Part shown: piece after piece, positions 1 to 7,856 of the stretch | Numbering within the stretch: position 1 is the stretch's first letter | Layout of the letters: each line of letters begins with the position of its first letter | DNA from: CAVSWN01 sp046728115 | Lineage (GTDB): Bacteria; Acidobacteriota; Vicinamibacteria; Vicinamibacterales; CAVVIG01 | Direction of reading: 5' to 3' | Assembly: GCA_046728115.1 (NCBI GenBank) | Contig: JBKPDW010000582.1 | Coordinates: 1-26,353, forward strand | DNA length: 26,353 nt | The notes under the pieces: model-generated | The model's input: only the letters and a program-made list of their open reading frames with translations | What the model was told of the DNA's origin: nothing | Database searches by the model: none | Position numbers and translations under genes: made by a program

Positions 1-272
1 TGCCAATACAGCACCAGAAGACTCAACACGTACAAGAATTTCTCGAGCATTGCCGGGATCATCAGGGGGTGATAACGCGCCGGATCGCGTCCGATTACCA
101 GGAAGCCGACCTGCCACGCGACAGTGACGGCAAGAAATCCAAAATAGAAATCCGGGTGAGTGACCGGCGGCGGATACGTTCGCCCGACCAGGTCGAACAT
201 GAAATACAACGGCGTCACAACGACGATGCCCCAGATTCCCGCAGCGGTAAATACTGTCTTTGCGAACTTCAT
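1..272 (-). CDS. small polytopic membrane protein, 3' end cut by window edge
   Basis: An open frame runs on the minus strand from ATG at 272-270 to the window edge, giving 90 residues without a stop. It begins MKFAKTVFTAAG and has hydrophobic stretches at about residues 5-27, 43-62 and 78-90, so it is an integral membrane protein with at least three segments. A strong Shine-Dalgarno (GGGAGG on the minus strand, about 277-282) lies at good spacing before the ATG, which supports this start. The start is only 17 bases past the stop of the amidase-like gene, so the two are probably co-transcribed. I do not recognise the family. Function unknown. The C terminus lies outside the window. Confidence 0.72.
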   Translation of the reverse strand, partial: MKFAKTVFTAAGIWGIVVVTPLYFMFDLVGRTYPPPVTHPDFYFGFLAVTVAWQVGFLVIGRDPARYHPLMIPAMLEKFLYVLSLLVLYW

Positions 273-289
273 TCGTCCTCCCGACACCT

Positions 290-1441
290 TCAGGATTCCC
301 GCGGTAAATGCGCCTTCTCGATCTTCACGAGCACGGTGTATTCGGGATCGACGAGCTGAACGATGGGGGCACGGGCGAGCTGCGAGACGAACTGATACGC
401 GTCGAGTTCGCTCATGCCGCTGCGCTCGCGCACACAGCGAACCATCGCCTTGAACGCCACGCGTGCGGCATCCTCGAGTGGACGTCCCGAGCCGACGAAC
501 ATTACCTCGACGGCGTTTTCGATCCTGGGCACTGGCGTCGGCTGGTGCTTCAGGAGCTCGACGAAGATCTCGACGTTCATCGCTCCTTCGATGGCCGCAC
601 CCATGATCTCGCCGTCGCCCATGGCGTAGTGGCCGTCTCCAAACGACAACAGCGCACCGGGCACATTGACGCCAAGGAAGACGGTGTTGCCTGCACGAAC
701 CTCGGGACAGTCCATGTTCCCGCCAAACGGGCCGGGCACGATCGTGCTCCTGACTTCTGCCGCTGACGGCGCCACACCAAGGCAGCCGAGAAACGGCGCA
801 AGTGGCACCTCCCATGTGTGCAATCCGTCGCGCGACGAAGCACGTGCTGTCGTGCGTGCCGAATCGAGATCGTAGCGCCACGTCGTTTCAGGCAGGTCTG
901 GTGCGAGCATCGCGGTGCGATCCGTGCTCACCAGAGCACCGAAACCAGGACCGGCGCACGACACGGCGTAGCTGCGGGCAGGCTCGAGCTTCAGGAGATG
1001 CACGGCAACGGTGTCGCCGGGCTCGGCGCCCTCGATGTAAAAGGGGCCGGTCTGTGGATTGTCATGCCCTGGGGACATCACCTTGGACGGCAGGTCGCTC
1101 GCCGTTTTCACTGCACCGTCGAAGCAGTCTTCCGTCCATGAAATGATGTGGGTGCCGGGGGCGATGCGATGTTTCGGCGCAGCGCCGCCGAACGTGTACA
1201 CGAGATCGTGGTGCTCCGGCGTCCAACGTAGCGTCGGCGAAGTAGCGGGAACGTCGCGGAGGAGTGGCGCCGGTCGTGCCGCGACAGAGTTGGATCCGCT
1301 GCCTGCTACCGCCGCCGTGGCTGTCGATGTCGCTCTCGGCGGCGCCGGAGATTGGTCGTCACCGCCACCCGCACGACAGGCTGCGACAAGGCTCGCAAGC
1401 CCGAGGGGAACCTGCGTCAGAAACGCTCGTCGTCGAGACAT
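290..1441 (-). CDS. acetamidase/formamidase-family protein, Tat-type lipoprotein
   Basis: 383 residues. The C-terminal 310 residues match the FmdA/AmdA family, which hydrolyses formamide, acetamide or similar short amides to ammonia and the acid. Visible family motifs are SWTEDCFDG (about 101-109), NPQTGPFYIEGAEPGD (about 128-143), GPFGGNMD (about 237-244) and GDGHYAMGDGE (about 268-278). The N terminus has twin arginines (SRRRAFL) followed by a hydrophobic stretch and a lipobox ending at Cys22 (LVAAC), so it is probably a Tat-exported lipoprotein. This contrasts with the usual cytoplasmic enzymes of the family. ATG at 1441-1439 is preceded by GGGAGGAT. It lies 85 bases downstream of the M1 peptidase on the same strand. 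The substrate cannot be read from sequence; export suggests a role in the envelope or on external amides. Confidence 0.88.
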   Translation of the reverse strand: MSRRRAFLTQVPLGLASLVAACRAGGGDDQSPAPPRATSTATAAVAGSGSNSVAARPAPLLRDVPATSPTLRWTPEHHDLVYTFGGAAPKHRIAPGTHIISWTEDCFDGAVKTASDLPSKVMSPGHDNPQTGPFYIEGAEPGDTVAVHLLKLEPARSYAVSCAGPGFGALVSTDRTAMLAPDLPETTWRYDLDSARTTARASSRDGLHTWEVPLAPFLGCLGVAPSAAEVRSTIVPGPFGGNMDCPEVRAGNTVFLGVNVPGALLSFGDGHYAMGDGEIMGAAIEGAMNVEIFVELLKHQPTPVPRIENAVEVMFVGSGRPLEDAARVAFKAMVRCVRERSGMSELDAYQFVSQLARAPIVQLVDPEYTVLVKIEKAHLPRES

Positions 1442-1526
1442 TGGCCAGAATCCTCCCGGGCATGGTTAGGCTCGCGTGCGCGAGTCAGGACCGCAAAGGC
1501 CGCGAAGAATGGGTTGTTGCTCGCGG

Positions 1527-3179
1527 TCAGCTGCGTTTTTTAAATTCCCCGAACCCGGCGAGCAGCCACACGCCGGGATCGAGAGCCACCGATGCGGGTT
1601 CAGCGTCCACCTGGATCTTGAACGTCGACTCGCGGTCCGTCACCTGCACCTGACGGATGGCTGGCGCCGAGTTGGACGCCGTCGACACGCCGACGCCGAG
1701 CGAGAATCGGAAGGGATCACCAGCTTGTGTCTGCCGGAGCGTCACAACGATTTGCCTGGCGGCTGCATCGTAGTGCCAGCTGCCTGACAGCTGTGGGACA
1801 CCGCTCCGCGTCAGCCACTGCGTAAAGAACCAGCGCAGGTCCTGACCCGACACCTCTTCCATCGCGCGGCGAAGGTCGTCAGTGGATGCCACACCGTTCA
1901 TGTGCTCGCGATAGTAGAGCCTGATACCGCGCCAGAACGTTTCCGTACCAATCAAGTCGCGGAGCATGTGCAGCGTCCACGCCCCCTTTTCATAGACCAG
2001 TCGATTGTTCGGCGCACTGGCGGCCTCGTCGAAATTGACGTGCACGACCGGTGTATTCCGCAGCGACTGCTCCAGTCGAAGCACTGCGTCGCGGCTTCGG
2101 CGGAGGCCGTCGACGAACGCGTCCCGGCCAGCGGCGTGTTCGCTGTAGAGCAGCGTAAAGTAGGTCGCGAAGCCCTCGCTCAGCCACACGTCGTTCCAGT
2201 CGCTCTCGGTGACCGCATCGCCAAACCATTGATGCGCCGTTTCGTGCACCACCGGCGCGCTGCCCGCCGTGACGCTTTTCTCGCCGTAGAAAATATTGCT
2301 TACGTGTTCGGTGCCGCCGCCCATCCCCGCCGCTTCAACGTGGGCCAGCTTGCCGTAGGCGTACGAGCCGATGCGATCCGAGAAAAATTCGAACGATTCG
2401 CGCGCGTCGCGTGCGAGTGCCGTCAGGCCTTTGTCGGCATCCTGCGGAAATGCCCAGAACGAGAGCGGCACGCCACGCACGACGCCGCCCTGCCGCACGA
2501 TGAAGCGCGCGACGCCGAGCGAGTACAGCCACGACGAGATGGGCACGTCCTGCTTCCAGTGCGTGCGCCGCAGTCCGCCGGGCAGGTCCACCTGCTCGAC
2601 GATCACGCCGTTGGACACTACCTGGTAGTCGGCTTTGGTCGTCACGATCAGCTCGCCCGTGGCCTTGTCGGCGGGATGGTCGATCATCGGCAGCCACTGG
2701 CGCGCGCGGTTGTACCAGTTCTCGCTGAACGCCGTGCGATCGCCGTGAATGTTGTTGAGGAGCCGCAGTCCGTCGCCCGGAACGCCGTGGTAGATGATCG
2801 TGAACACGACATCCTGGCCGGCGCTCGCGCCCGCTGGCAGCGGCAGGTGCAGCCGATTCTCACGGTGGTCGTACGGCACGACGCGGCCGTTCGATGAGAC
2901 GCCGGTCACCGTCATTCCTTTACTGTTTGCCGTCGCGGACGTCAGATCGAGGATCGCTTCCCGGGTCCCCGTGGTAACTACGCGAAGCGTCACGTCCGCC
3001 TCGCCCCGAATCTCGTTCGAGTCGCTCGTGAGCAGCATCAGCCGAATCGCGTAGTGGCGGGCGTCGATGCCAGGCTGTCGCGGATATGTGTCGGCCCCGG
3101 GTTGCAAGCCAGACTCTACGATCAGCAGGGCCGTCGTCGAAAACGCGATCAGCCTTCGAATGAGAAAGCGGTCTTGCAT
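1527..3179 (-). CDS. M1-family zinc metallopeptidase (aminopeptidase N-like), exported
   Basis: 550 residues. The gluzincin signature is clear: HETAH at 312-316 gives two zinc His and the catalytic Glu, and SEGFATYF supplies the third zinc ligand Glu335 at HEXXH-X18-E spacing. The exopeptidase GAMEN loop is replaced by GMGGGTEH (about 285-292), a variant of the kind seen in shorter bacterial M1 proteins. Residues 40-230 form the N-terminal beta domain. There is no large C-terminal helical domain, so the protein is much shorter than E. coli PepN (about 870 residues). An N-terminal hydrophobic stretch (about 10-24) suggests export or membrane anchoring. Start is ATG at 3179-3177. It is the first gene of a likely minus-strand operon with the amidase-like and small membrane proteins. 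Specificity is not predictable. Confidence 0.9.
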   Translation of the reverse strand: MQDRFLIRRLIAFSTTALLIVESGLQPGADTYPRQPGIDARHYAIRLMLLTSDSNEIRGEADVTLRVVTTGTREAILDLTSATANSKGMTVTGVSSNGRVVPYDHRENRLHLPLPAGASAGQDVVFTIIYHGVPGDGLRLLNNIHGDRTAFSENWYNRARQWLPMIDHPADKATGELIVTTKADYQVVSNGVIVEQVDLPGGLRRTHWKQDVPISSWLYSLGVARFIVRQGGVVRGVPLSFWAFPQDADKGLTALARDARESFEFFSDRIGSYAYGKLAHVEAAGMGGGTEHVSNIFYGEKSVTAGSAPVVHETAHQWFGDAVTESDWNDVWLSEGFATYFTLLYSEHAAGRDAFVDGLRRSRDAVLRLEQSLRNTPVVHVNFDEAASAPNNRLVYEKGAWTLHMLRDLIGTETFWRGIRLYYREHMNGVASTDDLRRAMEEVSGQDLRWFFTQWLTRSGVPQLSGSWHYDAAARQIVVTLRQTQAGDPFRFSLGVGVSTASNSAPAIRQVQVTDRESTFKIQVDAEPASVALDPGVWLLAGFGEFKKRS

Positions 3180-3232
3180 GCCCGCGATAGTACAGCACGC
3201 TTCGCGTCTGTCCCTTGTTCCTGGGACTTAGT

Positions 3233-3308
3233 TCTTGGTCCGTCCTCCAGTCCTTTGTCCGTCCTCCCGTCCTTTGGCCGTCCAGTCGTCCTTCGTCCTT
3301 CCTGGTCG
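3233..3308 (-). repeat. left array: four 19-bp units, inverted relative to the right array
   Basis: Four adjacent 19-base units start at 3233, 3252, 3271 and 3290, each resembling CCTTTGTCCGTCCTCCCGT. Their reverse complement matches the consensus of the right array (GGACyyGGGACGGACmAr). The outer flank near 3226-3238 (GGGACTTAGTTC) also pairs loosely with the GAACTAAG near 3497-3504. Units differ at several positions, so the array is old or diverging. Confidence 0.7.
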
Positions 3309-3391
3309 TGTCTCTATAACTGTCCGACATCCTTGATGCGCTGGAGCCAATCGACCGAGGACATCAGGACCCAGGCTCGGACCAGGAACTG

Positions 3392-3483
3392 GGACCTGGG
3401 ACGGACCAAGGACCTGGGGACGGACCAAGGACCTGGGACGGACGAGGGACTCGGGACGGACAAGGGACTCGGGACGGACCAAG
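3392..3483 (+). repeat. right array: five 18-19-bp tandem units
   Basis: Five head-to-tail units at 3392-3409, 3410-3428, 3429-3446, 3447-3464 and 3465-3483, consensus GGACCTGGGACGGACCAA. They differ by a few substitutions and single-base insertions. There are no unique spacers, so this is not a CRISPR array. Together with the left array it forms a long imperfect inverted repeat separated by about 83 bases, which could fold into a large stem. Confidence 0.8.
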
Positions 3484-3521
3484 CACCAGGAACCAGGAAC
3501 TAAGGACCGATCTATTGGCGC

Positions 3522-5219
3522 TCAAACGCCTGCAGGATGAGGCCTCGCGAGGAGTCGCTGCGTCAGCAGACCGAGCTCCGAACGCGAGTGGCGTTCGACG
3601 CGAACGACAGAAATTCTGCCGGCGCCTCGCGCCCGCCTGTCGTGGCGAGCTGCTGTCCAGGCGTCGCCAAGAACCCGGCGAAGCAGCGGCAGGTCGGTCG
3701 TCTTGTCGCAGACAAGGACGATGTCGTCGCTCGACAGGCGGCGCACCAACTGCTCGAGCTCGAAGACGCACCCTGCGTTGTTGGCCGAGAAGCTTCGCAG
3801 GTCCATCAGCACGGTATCGGTCGCATCGAGGAGCGCTTCGAGCGTTGGCTTCCACGTGTTCTCGTGGCAATACACCTCGTTGATCCGAAATCGGCTGTCG
3901 GGATCGGGACGGAGATCGAGCCGCGCGAGCCGCTCGGCGACTTCCTGCGGCGCCCTGACGTACAACTCCGCCAGTCGACCACCGAGCAGCGCGAGCAGAT
4001 CCCCAGGATCGGCGGTGCGCATCGCCAGGTCGACGCCGGCGATCAGCTGGACGGGACCGTGCAACCGCCACACCTGCGCAATCCGATCGAACAGGGACTC
4101 GGTGCGCGCCTGATAGCCGAACACGCGAAGCAGCAGAAGACGTCGTGGCGCGGTCTCAGGCGAAACGGAACGGCGAAGCACCGCAAAGACCGCGAGCCGG
4201 TACACCAGAAAAGCGGCCACTCCGCCCGCGATTCCAGCAAATCCGTGCGCGACCGAAAGTGCGGTGGCCGTCACTTCCGCCGTGACCACGGCCCACCAGC
4301 AATCGATCACGAGTTGCACATCGCTGAATCGCTTCGCTCTGAACGCCTCGCCCAGAACGGCGAGGAGTCGCCACGCGATCCAGCCCACAGGAAGACTGAC
4401 GATCATGAAAAGGACGTACTGCATCGTCTCGGACGATGAGCGCGCCGCGCCGCTGAGGAGCAGCGACCTCAGGACACCGACGTTCAACGCACGAATGAGC
4501 AACTCGCGTGAGACCACCGAGCCGAATCCGAACAGCAGCGTGGCAGCCAACGCGAGCGGCATGACCGCACGCACGCGCCGCCAACCGGTGAACGCCACGA
4601 GCGCGAGCGGAATCGACGCAGTCCATCCGAGGCTGACCATCGCCCAGAAGACATTCGTCAGCGGTGCGCTGTTGAGGGTCCCTCGGAGAATCTGCCCGGC
4701 GAGCGTGAACAGCGCTATGGAAACGGCGCCCCCGACGACGTAGAGCAGCGCCAGCCGCACCGTAACGGGCCGATCGAGGACGAGCAACGCGACCAGCGCC
4801 GGCACGATCGGCCAGGTATTCGTCCACCAGTCGATGAACCACGCGACGATCGGCAGCGGAGGCGACTGGTTCGCGAACTTGAGGGTCGTGATGACCGCCG
4901 CATACAGCGCGGCGCCGAGGCCGTACGCCAGAACCACGCGTCCCAATCCGGCGCGATGGAGAATGGATGTGGCGCCAGCCGGCGTCGCCTGCTCCTCAGT
5001 CAGCGAGACGCCGTCGGGCTCGCCTGAACCCGCGGTTGCAACCGGCAGTGCAGCTCCATGTGACCCGTCGAGTGAACTGACTGGCTTCTGCACTCCCTCG
5101 CTCATCAGCCGTCGGACGGAACGGCGGTACCAGAGCAACGCCAGCCACGAGAGCAATACGGCATCGAGGATTGAAATGGCGAAAATGTAGGAAAGCTCGC
5201 CCGGCAGGCGTTCGGTCAC
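3522..5219 (-). CDS. polytopic membrane protein with unassigned C-terminal cytosolic domain
   Basis: 565 residues starting GTG at 5219-5217. One transmembrane segment lies at about 10-30. A polar linker rich in Ser/Gly/Glu follows (about 45-90), then a block of roughly seven to nine hydrophobic segments between about 93 and 348. Residues 360-560 form a soluble alpha/beta domain: LLLLRVFGYQ, GPVQLIAGVDLA (388-399), RFRINEVYCHENTW (443-456), DTVLMDLRSFSANNAGCVFELEQL (468-491) and DDIVLVCDKTTDL (498-510). Alternating strand/helix pattern and a conserved-looking Glu cluster after an Asn-rich turn resemble a TIR-like or related Rossmannoid fold, but this is inference. I recall similar domains in uncharacterised proteobacterial membrane proteins with no known function. 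No Shine-Dalgarno precedes the GTG. A TATACT element 9 bases upstream suggests a near-leaderless transcript. It is divergent from the gene at 5252. Confidence 0.82.
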   Translation of the reverse strand: MTERLPGELSYIFAISILDAVLLSWLALLWYRRSVRRLMSEGVQKPVSSLDGSHGAALPVATAGSGEPDGVSLTEEQATPAGATSILHRAGLGRVVLAYGLGAALYAAVITTLKFANQSPPLPIVAWFIDWWTNTWPIVPALVALLVLDRPVTVRLALLYVVGGAVSIALFTLAGQILRGTLNSAPLTNVFWAMVSLGWTASIPLALVAFTGWRRVRAVMPLALAATLLFGFGSVVSRELLIRALNVGVLRSLLLSGAARSSSETMQYVLFMIVSLPVGWIAWRLLAVLGEAFRAKRFSDVQLVIDCWWAVVTAEVTATALSVAHGFAGIAGGVAAFLVYRLAVFAVLRRSVSPETAPRRLLLLRVFGYQARTESLFDRIAQVWRLHGPVQLIAGVDLAMRTADPGDLLALLGGRLAELYVRAPQEVAERLARLDLRPDPDSRFRINEVYCHENTWKPTLEALLDATDTVLMDLRSFSANNAGCVFELEQLVRRLSSDDIVLVCDKTTDLPLLRRVLGDAWTAARHDRRARGAGRISVVRVERHSRSELGLLTQRLLARPHPAGV

Positions 5220-5228
5220 GCGAGAGCG

Positions 5229-5236
5229 AGTATAGT
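5229..5236. promoter_or_regulatory. near-palindromic -10 element shared by divergent genes
   Basis: The octamer AGTATAGT reads TATAGT on the plus strand (5231-5236) and TATACT on the minus strand (5234-5229). Both fit sigma-70-type -10 hexamers. The divergent start codons are at 5252 (plus) and 5219 (minus), only 32 bases apart, so each transcript would have a very short leader. No good -35 was found for either direction. Prediction only. Confidence 0.45.
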
Positions 5237-5251
5237 GCGGACATCTTCGGC

Positions 5252-6004
5252 ATGGCCGCTACGCCAGCTCGTCCTTTTTCGTCGCGTGTCCGCAACATCC
5301 TCGCGTTTGTCACCATCGTCTGGGGAATCGCCGCCACATTCGTTGCCTTCGAGGTCGTGTCGCTCAGGGGCATGGATTTCGCGCTGTCCTATCCGGCCCT
5401 GTTGGGAAACGTCGCGTTGTCTCCGACCGTCACGCAATCTGCCTCGTGCACTGTGCGTGAAGGCGAAAGGTCAGAACGGCGATCGCCTGCCGAAGAGACT
5501 GGCGCGCGTGTGAACGCGTGGTTTCTCGGTGTGAGTCTCGGTCGAGATGCGGTGCTTCGGCAGTTTGCCGCATCGAGTTCCCGGTCCGTCGACCAACTGG
5601 CTGCTGTTCGGACCGGCCTCTCCGACCGTCTCGGCGTACCTTCTCCGGGCGTTTTCCGTCCCGCGCAGATGGCCAACGCCAACACGGAATTCGTGGGATT
5701 CGTGGAGCAGAATGCCGGCGATACGGCGCATCGTCTCGCCGTGATGTTTTCGCCGCAGACCTGCGAACTATTCAAACTCGGTGCGTTCTGGGGTTACTCG
5801 GAGATGGTTCGGCCAGCGCTTCCTGGGGAACGCGCCGTTTTCGCCATGGAAATCCGGTATCACGCTCAGCGGGCGGAGGTGCCAGAGCCGCTCTGGAGCC
5901 CGATGCTGAAGCGCATACCATCGGATGCCAAACCAGATGAGATCACCGGGCAGATGACGGCACTGACCGACGGCATGACGACGTACTTGTCTACCCGCCA
6001 CTGA
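5252..6004 (+). CDS. unrecognised protein with one N-terminal membrane segment
   Basis: 250 residues from ATG at 5252. The frame is open back to 5171, but 5252 is preferred: it follows the candidate -10 at 5231-5236, and the upstream extension would overlap the start of the divergent gene. Residues about 13-35 (VRNILAFVTIVWGIAATFVAF) are a signal anchor or uncleaved signal. The remainder is soluble, with two Cys (about residues 65 and 173) and no motif I recognise. It is probably anchored with its C-terminal domain outside the cytoplasm. The divergent arrangement with the membrane protein at 3522-5219 could mean joint regulation. Function unknown. Confidence 0.7.
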   Translation: MAATPARPFSSRVRNILAFVTIVWGIAATFVAFEVVSLRGMDFALSYPALLGNVALSPTVTQSASCTVREGERSERRSPAEETGARVNAWFLGVSLGRDAVLRQFAASSSRSVDQLAAVRTGLSDRLGVPSPGVFRPAQMANANTEFVGFVEQNAGDTAHRLAVMFSPQTCELFKLGAFWGYSEMVRPALPGERAVFAMEIRYHAQRAEVPEPLWSPMLKRIPSDAKPDEITGQMTALTDGMTTYLSTRH

Positions 6005-6206
6005 CGTTCGCCGGGCCGTTCTATGAACTGGCGCCGCTGCTCCGCGGTTGAGGGGCGGGCACTTCGACGCGGGCATGTGCTCGACCAGAACCTCGAAGTC
6101 TGCGTGGCGATTCGCGGCGGCCCAGGCGTGAGGGCTGATAGAGCGGTTCCACGGGTTCGACGAACTTGCGCTTCGGCGGCCACAGGGCGGACGAAGGAGG
6201 TCGGCA

Positions 6207-7844
6207 ATGGCTACACACAAAGCTTCGGAGTTGCGGATCAAGATCGAGCCGTACGGTCCCACACCTGAACAAGTGCAGGCACTGGCGCCCAAAATCACCA
6301 GGCACCGGCTGGTGCAAGCGCGTCTCGCCAGGACCCGTCACCGGTTGCTGCAGATCGACGTCGTCGATCCTCCTGCGGACACGAAGTCCGGTAAGCCGAA
6401 GCCGCCGGACCGATTCCAGGCGACGTTCTTCGATTACACCAACAACCGCAGCGTGATCGCGTCGGGCAGCATCGCAAGACCCAACGCGCTCGAAGTGACG
6501 GAATCAGCGACTCATCCGCGCCCGAGCCAGGAGGAATTCGACGAGGCTGTCGGGCTGCTGCAGGATCATCCGGAGATCGGCCCTGAGTTACGCGACCGAC
6601 GTCTCGTCCCATATCCTCCGATGCCGCCGCTCCTGGGCGAAGAAAGGCCCGATGGACGCGTGGAGCGAACTGTTGCCGTCGGGTTGCTGCCGCGATCGAA
6701 CGGATCGCGCGCGCGCGCGGCGATGCCGCCACACGAGATCGTAGCGGTCAATCTCATACGGCGCGACGTGCGACGCTTCGAGCCGACCGCACGCGGGCGC
6801 GCTCCGGTGATGGCGGCCGCCCATAATCCGATTTGCGGGCAGCCGAACGCGGGACAGGCTACCGCGAGCCACATCGCCGGAAGCGCCTGGGTCACCGTCA
6901 CCAGGGGTGGCACCACGCTCTGGAAATTTCTCGTGCTCCGCCCTGCTGCTTCCTCGGGCACCAACGGCTCCGGCATCGAATTGCGCTTCGTGGACTATCG
7001 CGGCAAGCGCGTGCTGTACCGCGCGCACGTGCCAATCCTCAACGTCAAGTACGACGGCGATGCGTGCGGACCGTACCGTGACTGGCAGAATCAGGAGAGC
7101 ATGATCCAGGCCGATGGCAGCGACGCGGCACCGGGATTCCGCTTGTGCGCGACGCCGGCCACGACGATTCTCGATACCGGATCCGATACCGGCAATTACC
7201 TTGGCGTCGCCGTCTATGTGAAGGACCAGGAGGTCGTGCTCGTCAGCGAGATGCAGGCCGGGTGGTACCGGTACATCAGCCAGTGGGGCTTGGATGCGGA
7301 TGGTACGGTTCGTCCTCGCTTCGGTTTCTCCGCGGTGGAGAGCTCCTGCGTCTGCAACGTTCATCATCATCACGCGTACTGGCGGTTCGACTTCGACATC
7401 GGCACTCCGGGCAACAACCTCGTGCGTGAGTTCAACAATCCACCGGTCGGTTCCGGCTCGAAGTGGCACGACACGGACTACGAGATCGGCCGTCCGCGCG
7501 ATCCATCACACCAGCGCAGGTGGCGAGTCATCAACAAGGCAACGGGCAAGGGCTACGACATCATCCCCGGCCCGAACGACGGCGTGGCGAGCGAAGGATC
7601 GGACTCGCCGTTTCCGCGCGGCGACGTATGGATCCTCAAGTATCGCGGCACCGAAATCGACGATGGCGTCGTGGCAACCGGACCGCCGTATGAAGCCGGC
7701 CTCAACGCATGGGTGAACGGTGAGCCGATCAACGGTGCGGACGTCGTCTTCTGGTACGGCGCGCACTTCACACACGACATCGGACACGAAGAGCCCGGTG
7801 AATTCGGGCACATCGTGGGTCCTGATCTGAAGCCGGTGAAGTGA
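6207..7844 (+). CDS. copper amine oxidase-like protein with atypical cofactor motif
   Basis: 545 residues with an excellent Shine-Dalgarno (AAGGAGGT, 6194-6201) before ATG 6207. The C-terminal 300 residues resemble the catalytic domain of copper amine oxidases, which oxidise primary amines using copper and a tyrosine-derived topaquinone. LRFVDYRGKRVLYRAHVP (about 259-276) matches the domain entry. HHHH (386-389) followed by AYWRFDFDIG matches the HxH copper ligands before the RLD motif. GAHFTHDIGHEEPG (about 518-531) matches the third copper His region. The topaquinone motif normally N-Y-D/E is N330-Y331-L332 here, and the segment between the putative base region (GPYRDWQNQE, about 288-297) and N-Y is much shorter than usual. 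No signal peptide is seen. It may bind copper without being a standard amine oxidase. The first 200 residues have no recognisable domain. Convergent with the RoxA-like gene. Confidence 0.75.
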   Translation: MATHKASELRIKIEPYGPTPEQVQALAPKITRHRLVQARLARTRHRLLQIDVVDPPADTKSGKPKPPDRFQATFFDYTNNRSVIASGSIARPNALEVTESATHPRPSQEEFDEAVGLLQDHPEIGPELRDRRLVPYPPMPPLLGEERPDGRVERTVAVGLLPRSNGSRARAAMPPHEIVAVNLIRRDVRRFEPTARGRAPVMAAAHNPICGQPNAGQATASHIAGSAWVTVTRGGTTLWKFLVLRPAASSGTNGSGIELRFVDYRGKRVLYRAHVPILNVKYDGDACGPYRDWQNQESMIQADGSDAAPGFRLCATPATTILDTGSDTGNYLGVAVYVKDQEVVLVSEMQAGWYRYISQWGLDADGTVRPRFGFSAVESSCVCNVHHHHAYWRFDFDIGTPGNNLVREFNNPPVGSGSKWHDTDYEIGRPRDPSHQRRWRVINKATGKGYDIIPGPNDGVASEGSDSPFPRGDVWILKYRGTEIDDGVVATGPPYEAGLNAWVNGEPINGADVVFWYGAHFTHDIGHEEPGEFGHIVGPDLKPVK

Positions 7845-7856
7845 TGCGCCGTTCGC

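Larger units (their letters stand above)
3180..3521. other. intergenic region with opposed repeat arrays, no gene
   Basis: 342 bases between two minus-strand genes. Short open frames here translate to hexapeptide repeats (VRPESL-like) that follow from the 18-base period and are not credible proteins. Most of the stretch is taken up by the two repeat arrays listed separately. The promoter of the downstream M1 peptidase presumably lies in its left part, near 3180-3220, but no convincing -10/-35 pair was identified. Confidence 0.6.

Noticed and set aside
1472..1485. Hairpin CTCGCG-TG-CGCGAG between the peptidase and amidase genes as a terminator
   Set aside because: The two-base loop is too tight, no T run follows, and short GC palindromes are expected in this composition.
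1902..2897. 331-residue open frame on the plus strand
   Set aside because: Antisense to the M1 peptidase, which has intact catalytic motifs; the product is Arg/Val-rich and unlike any known protein.
3392..3483. Possible CRISPR array
   Set aside because: The units are directly adjacent with no spacers, vary in sequence, and no cas gene is present.
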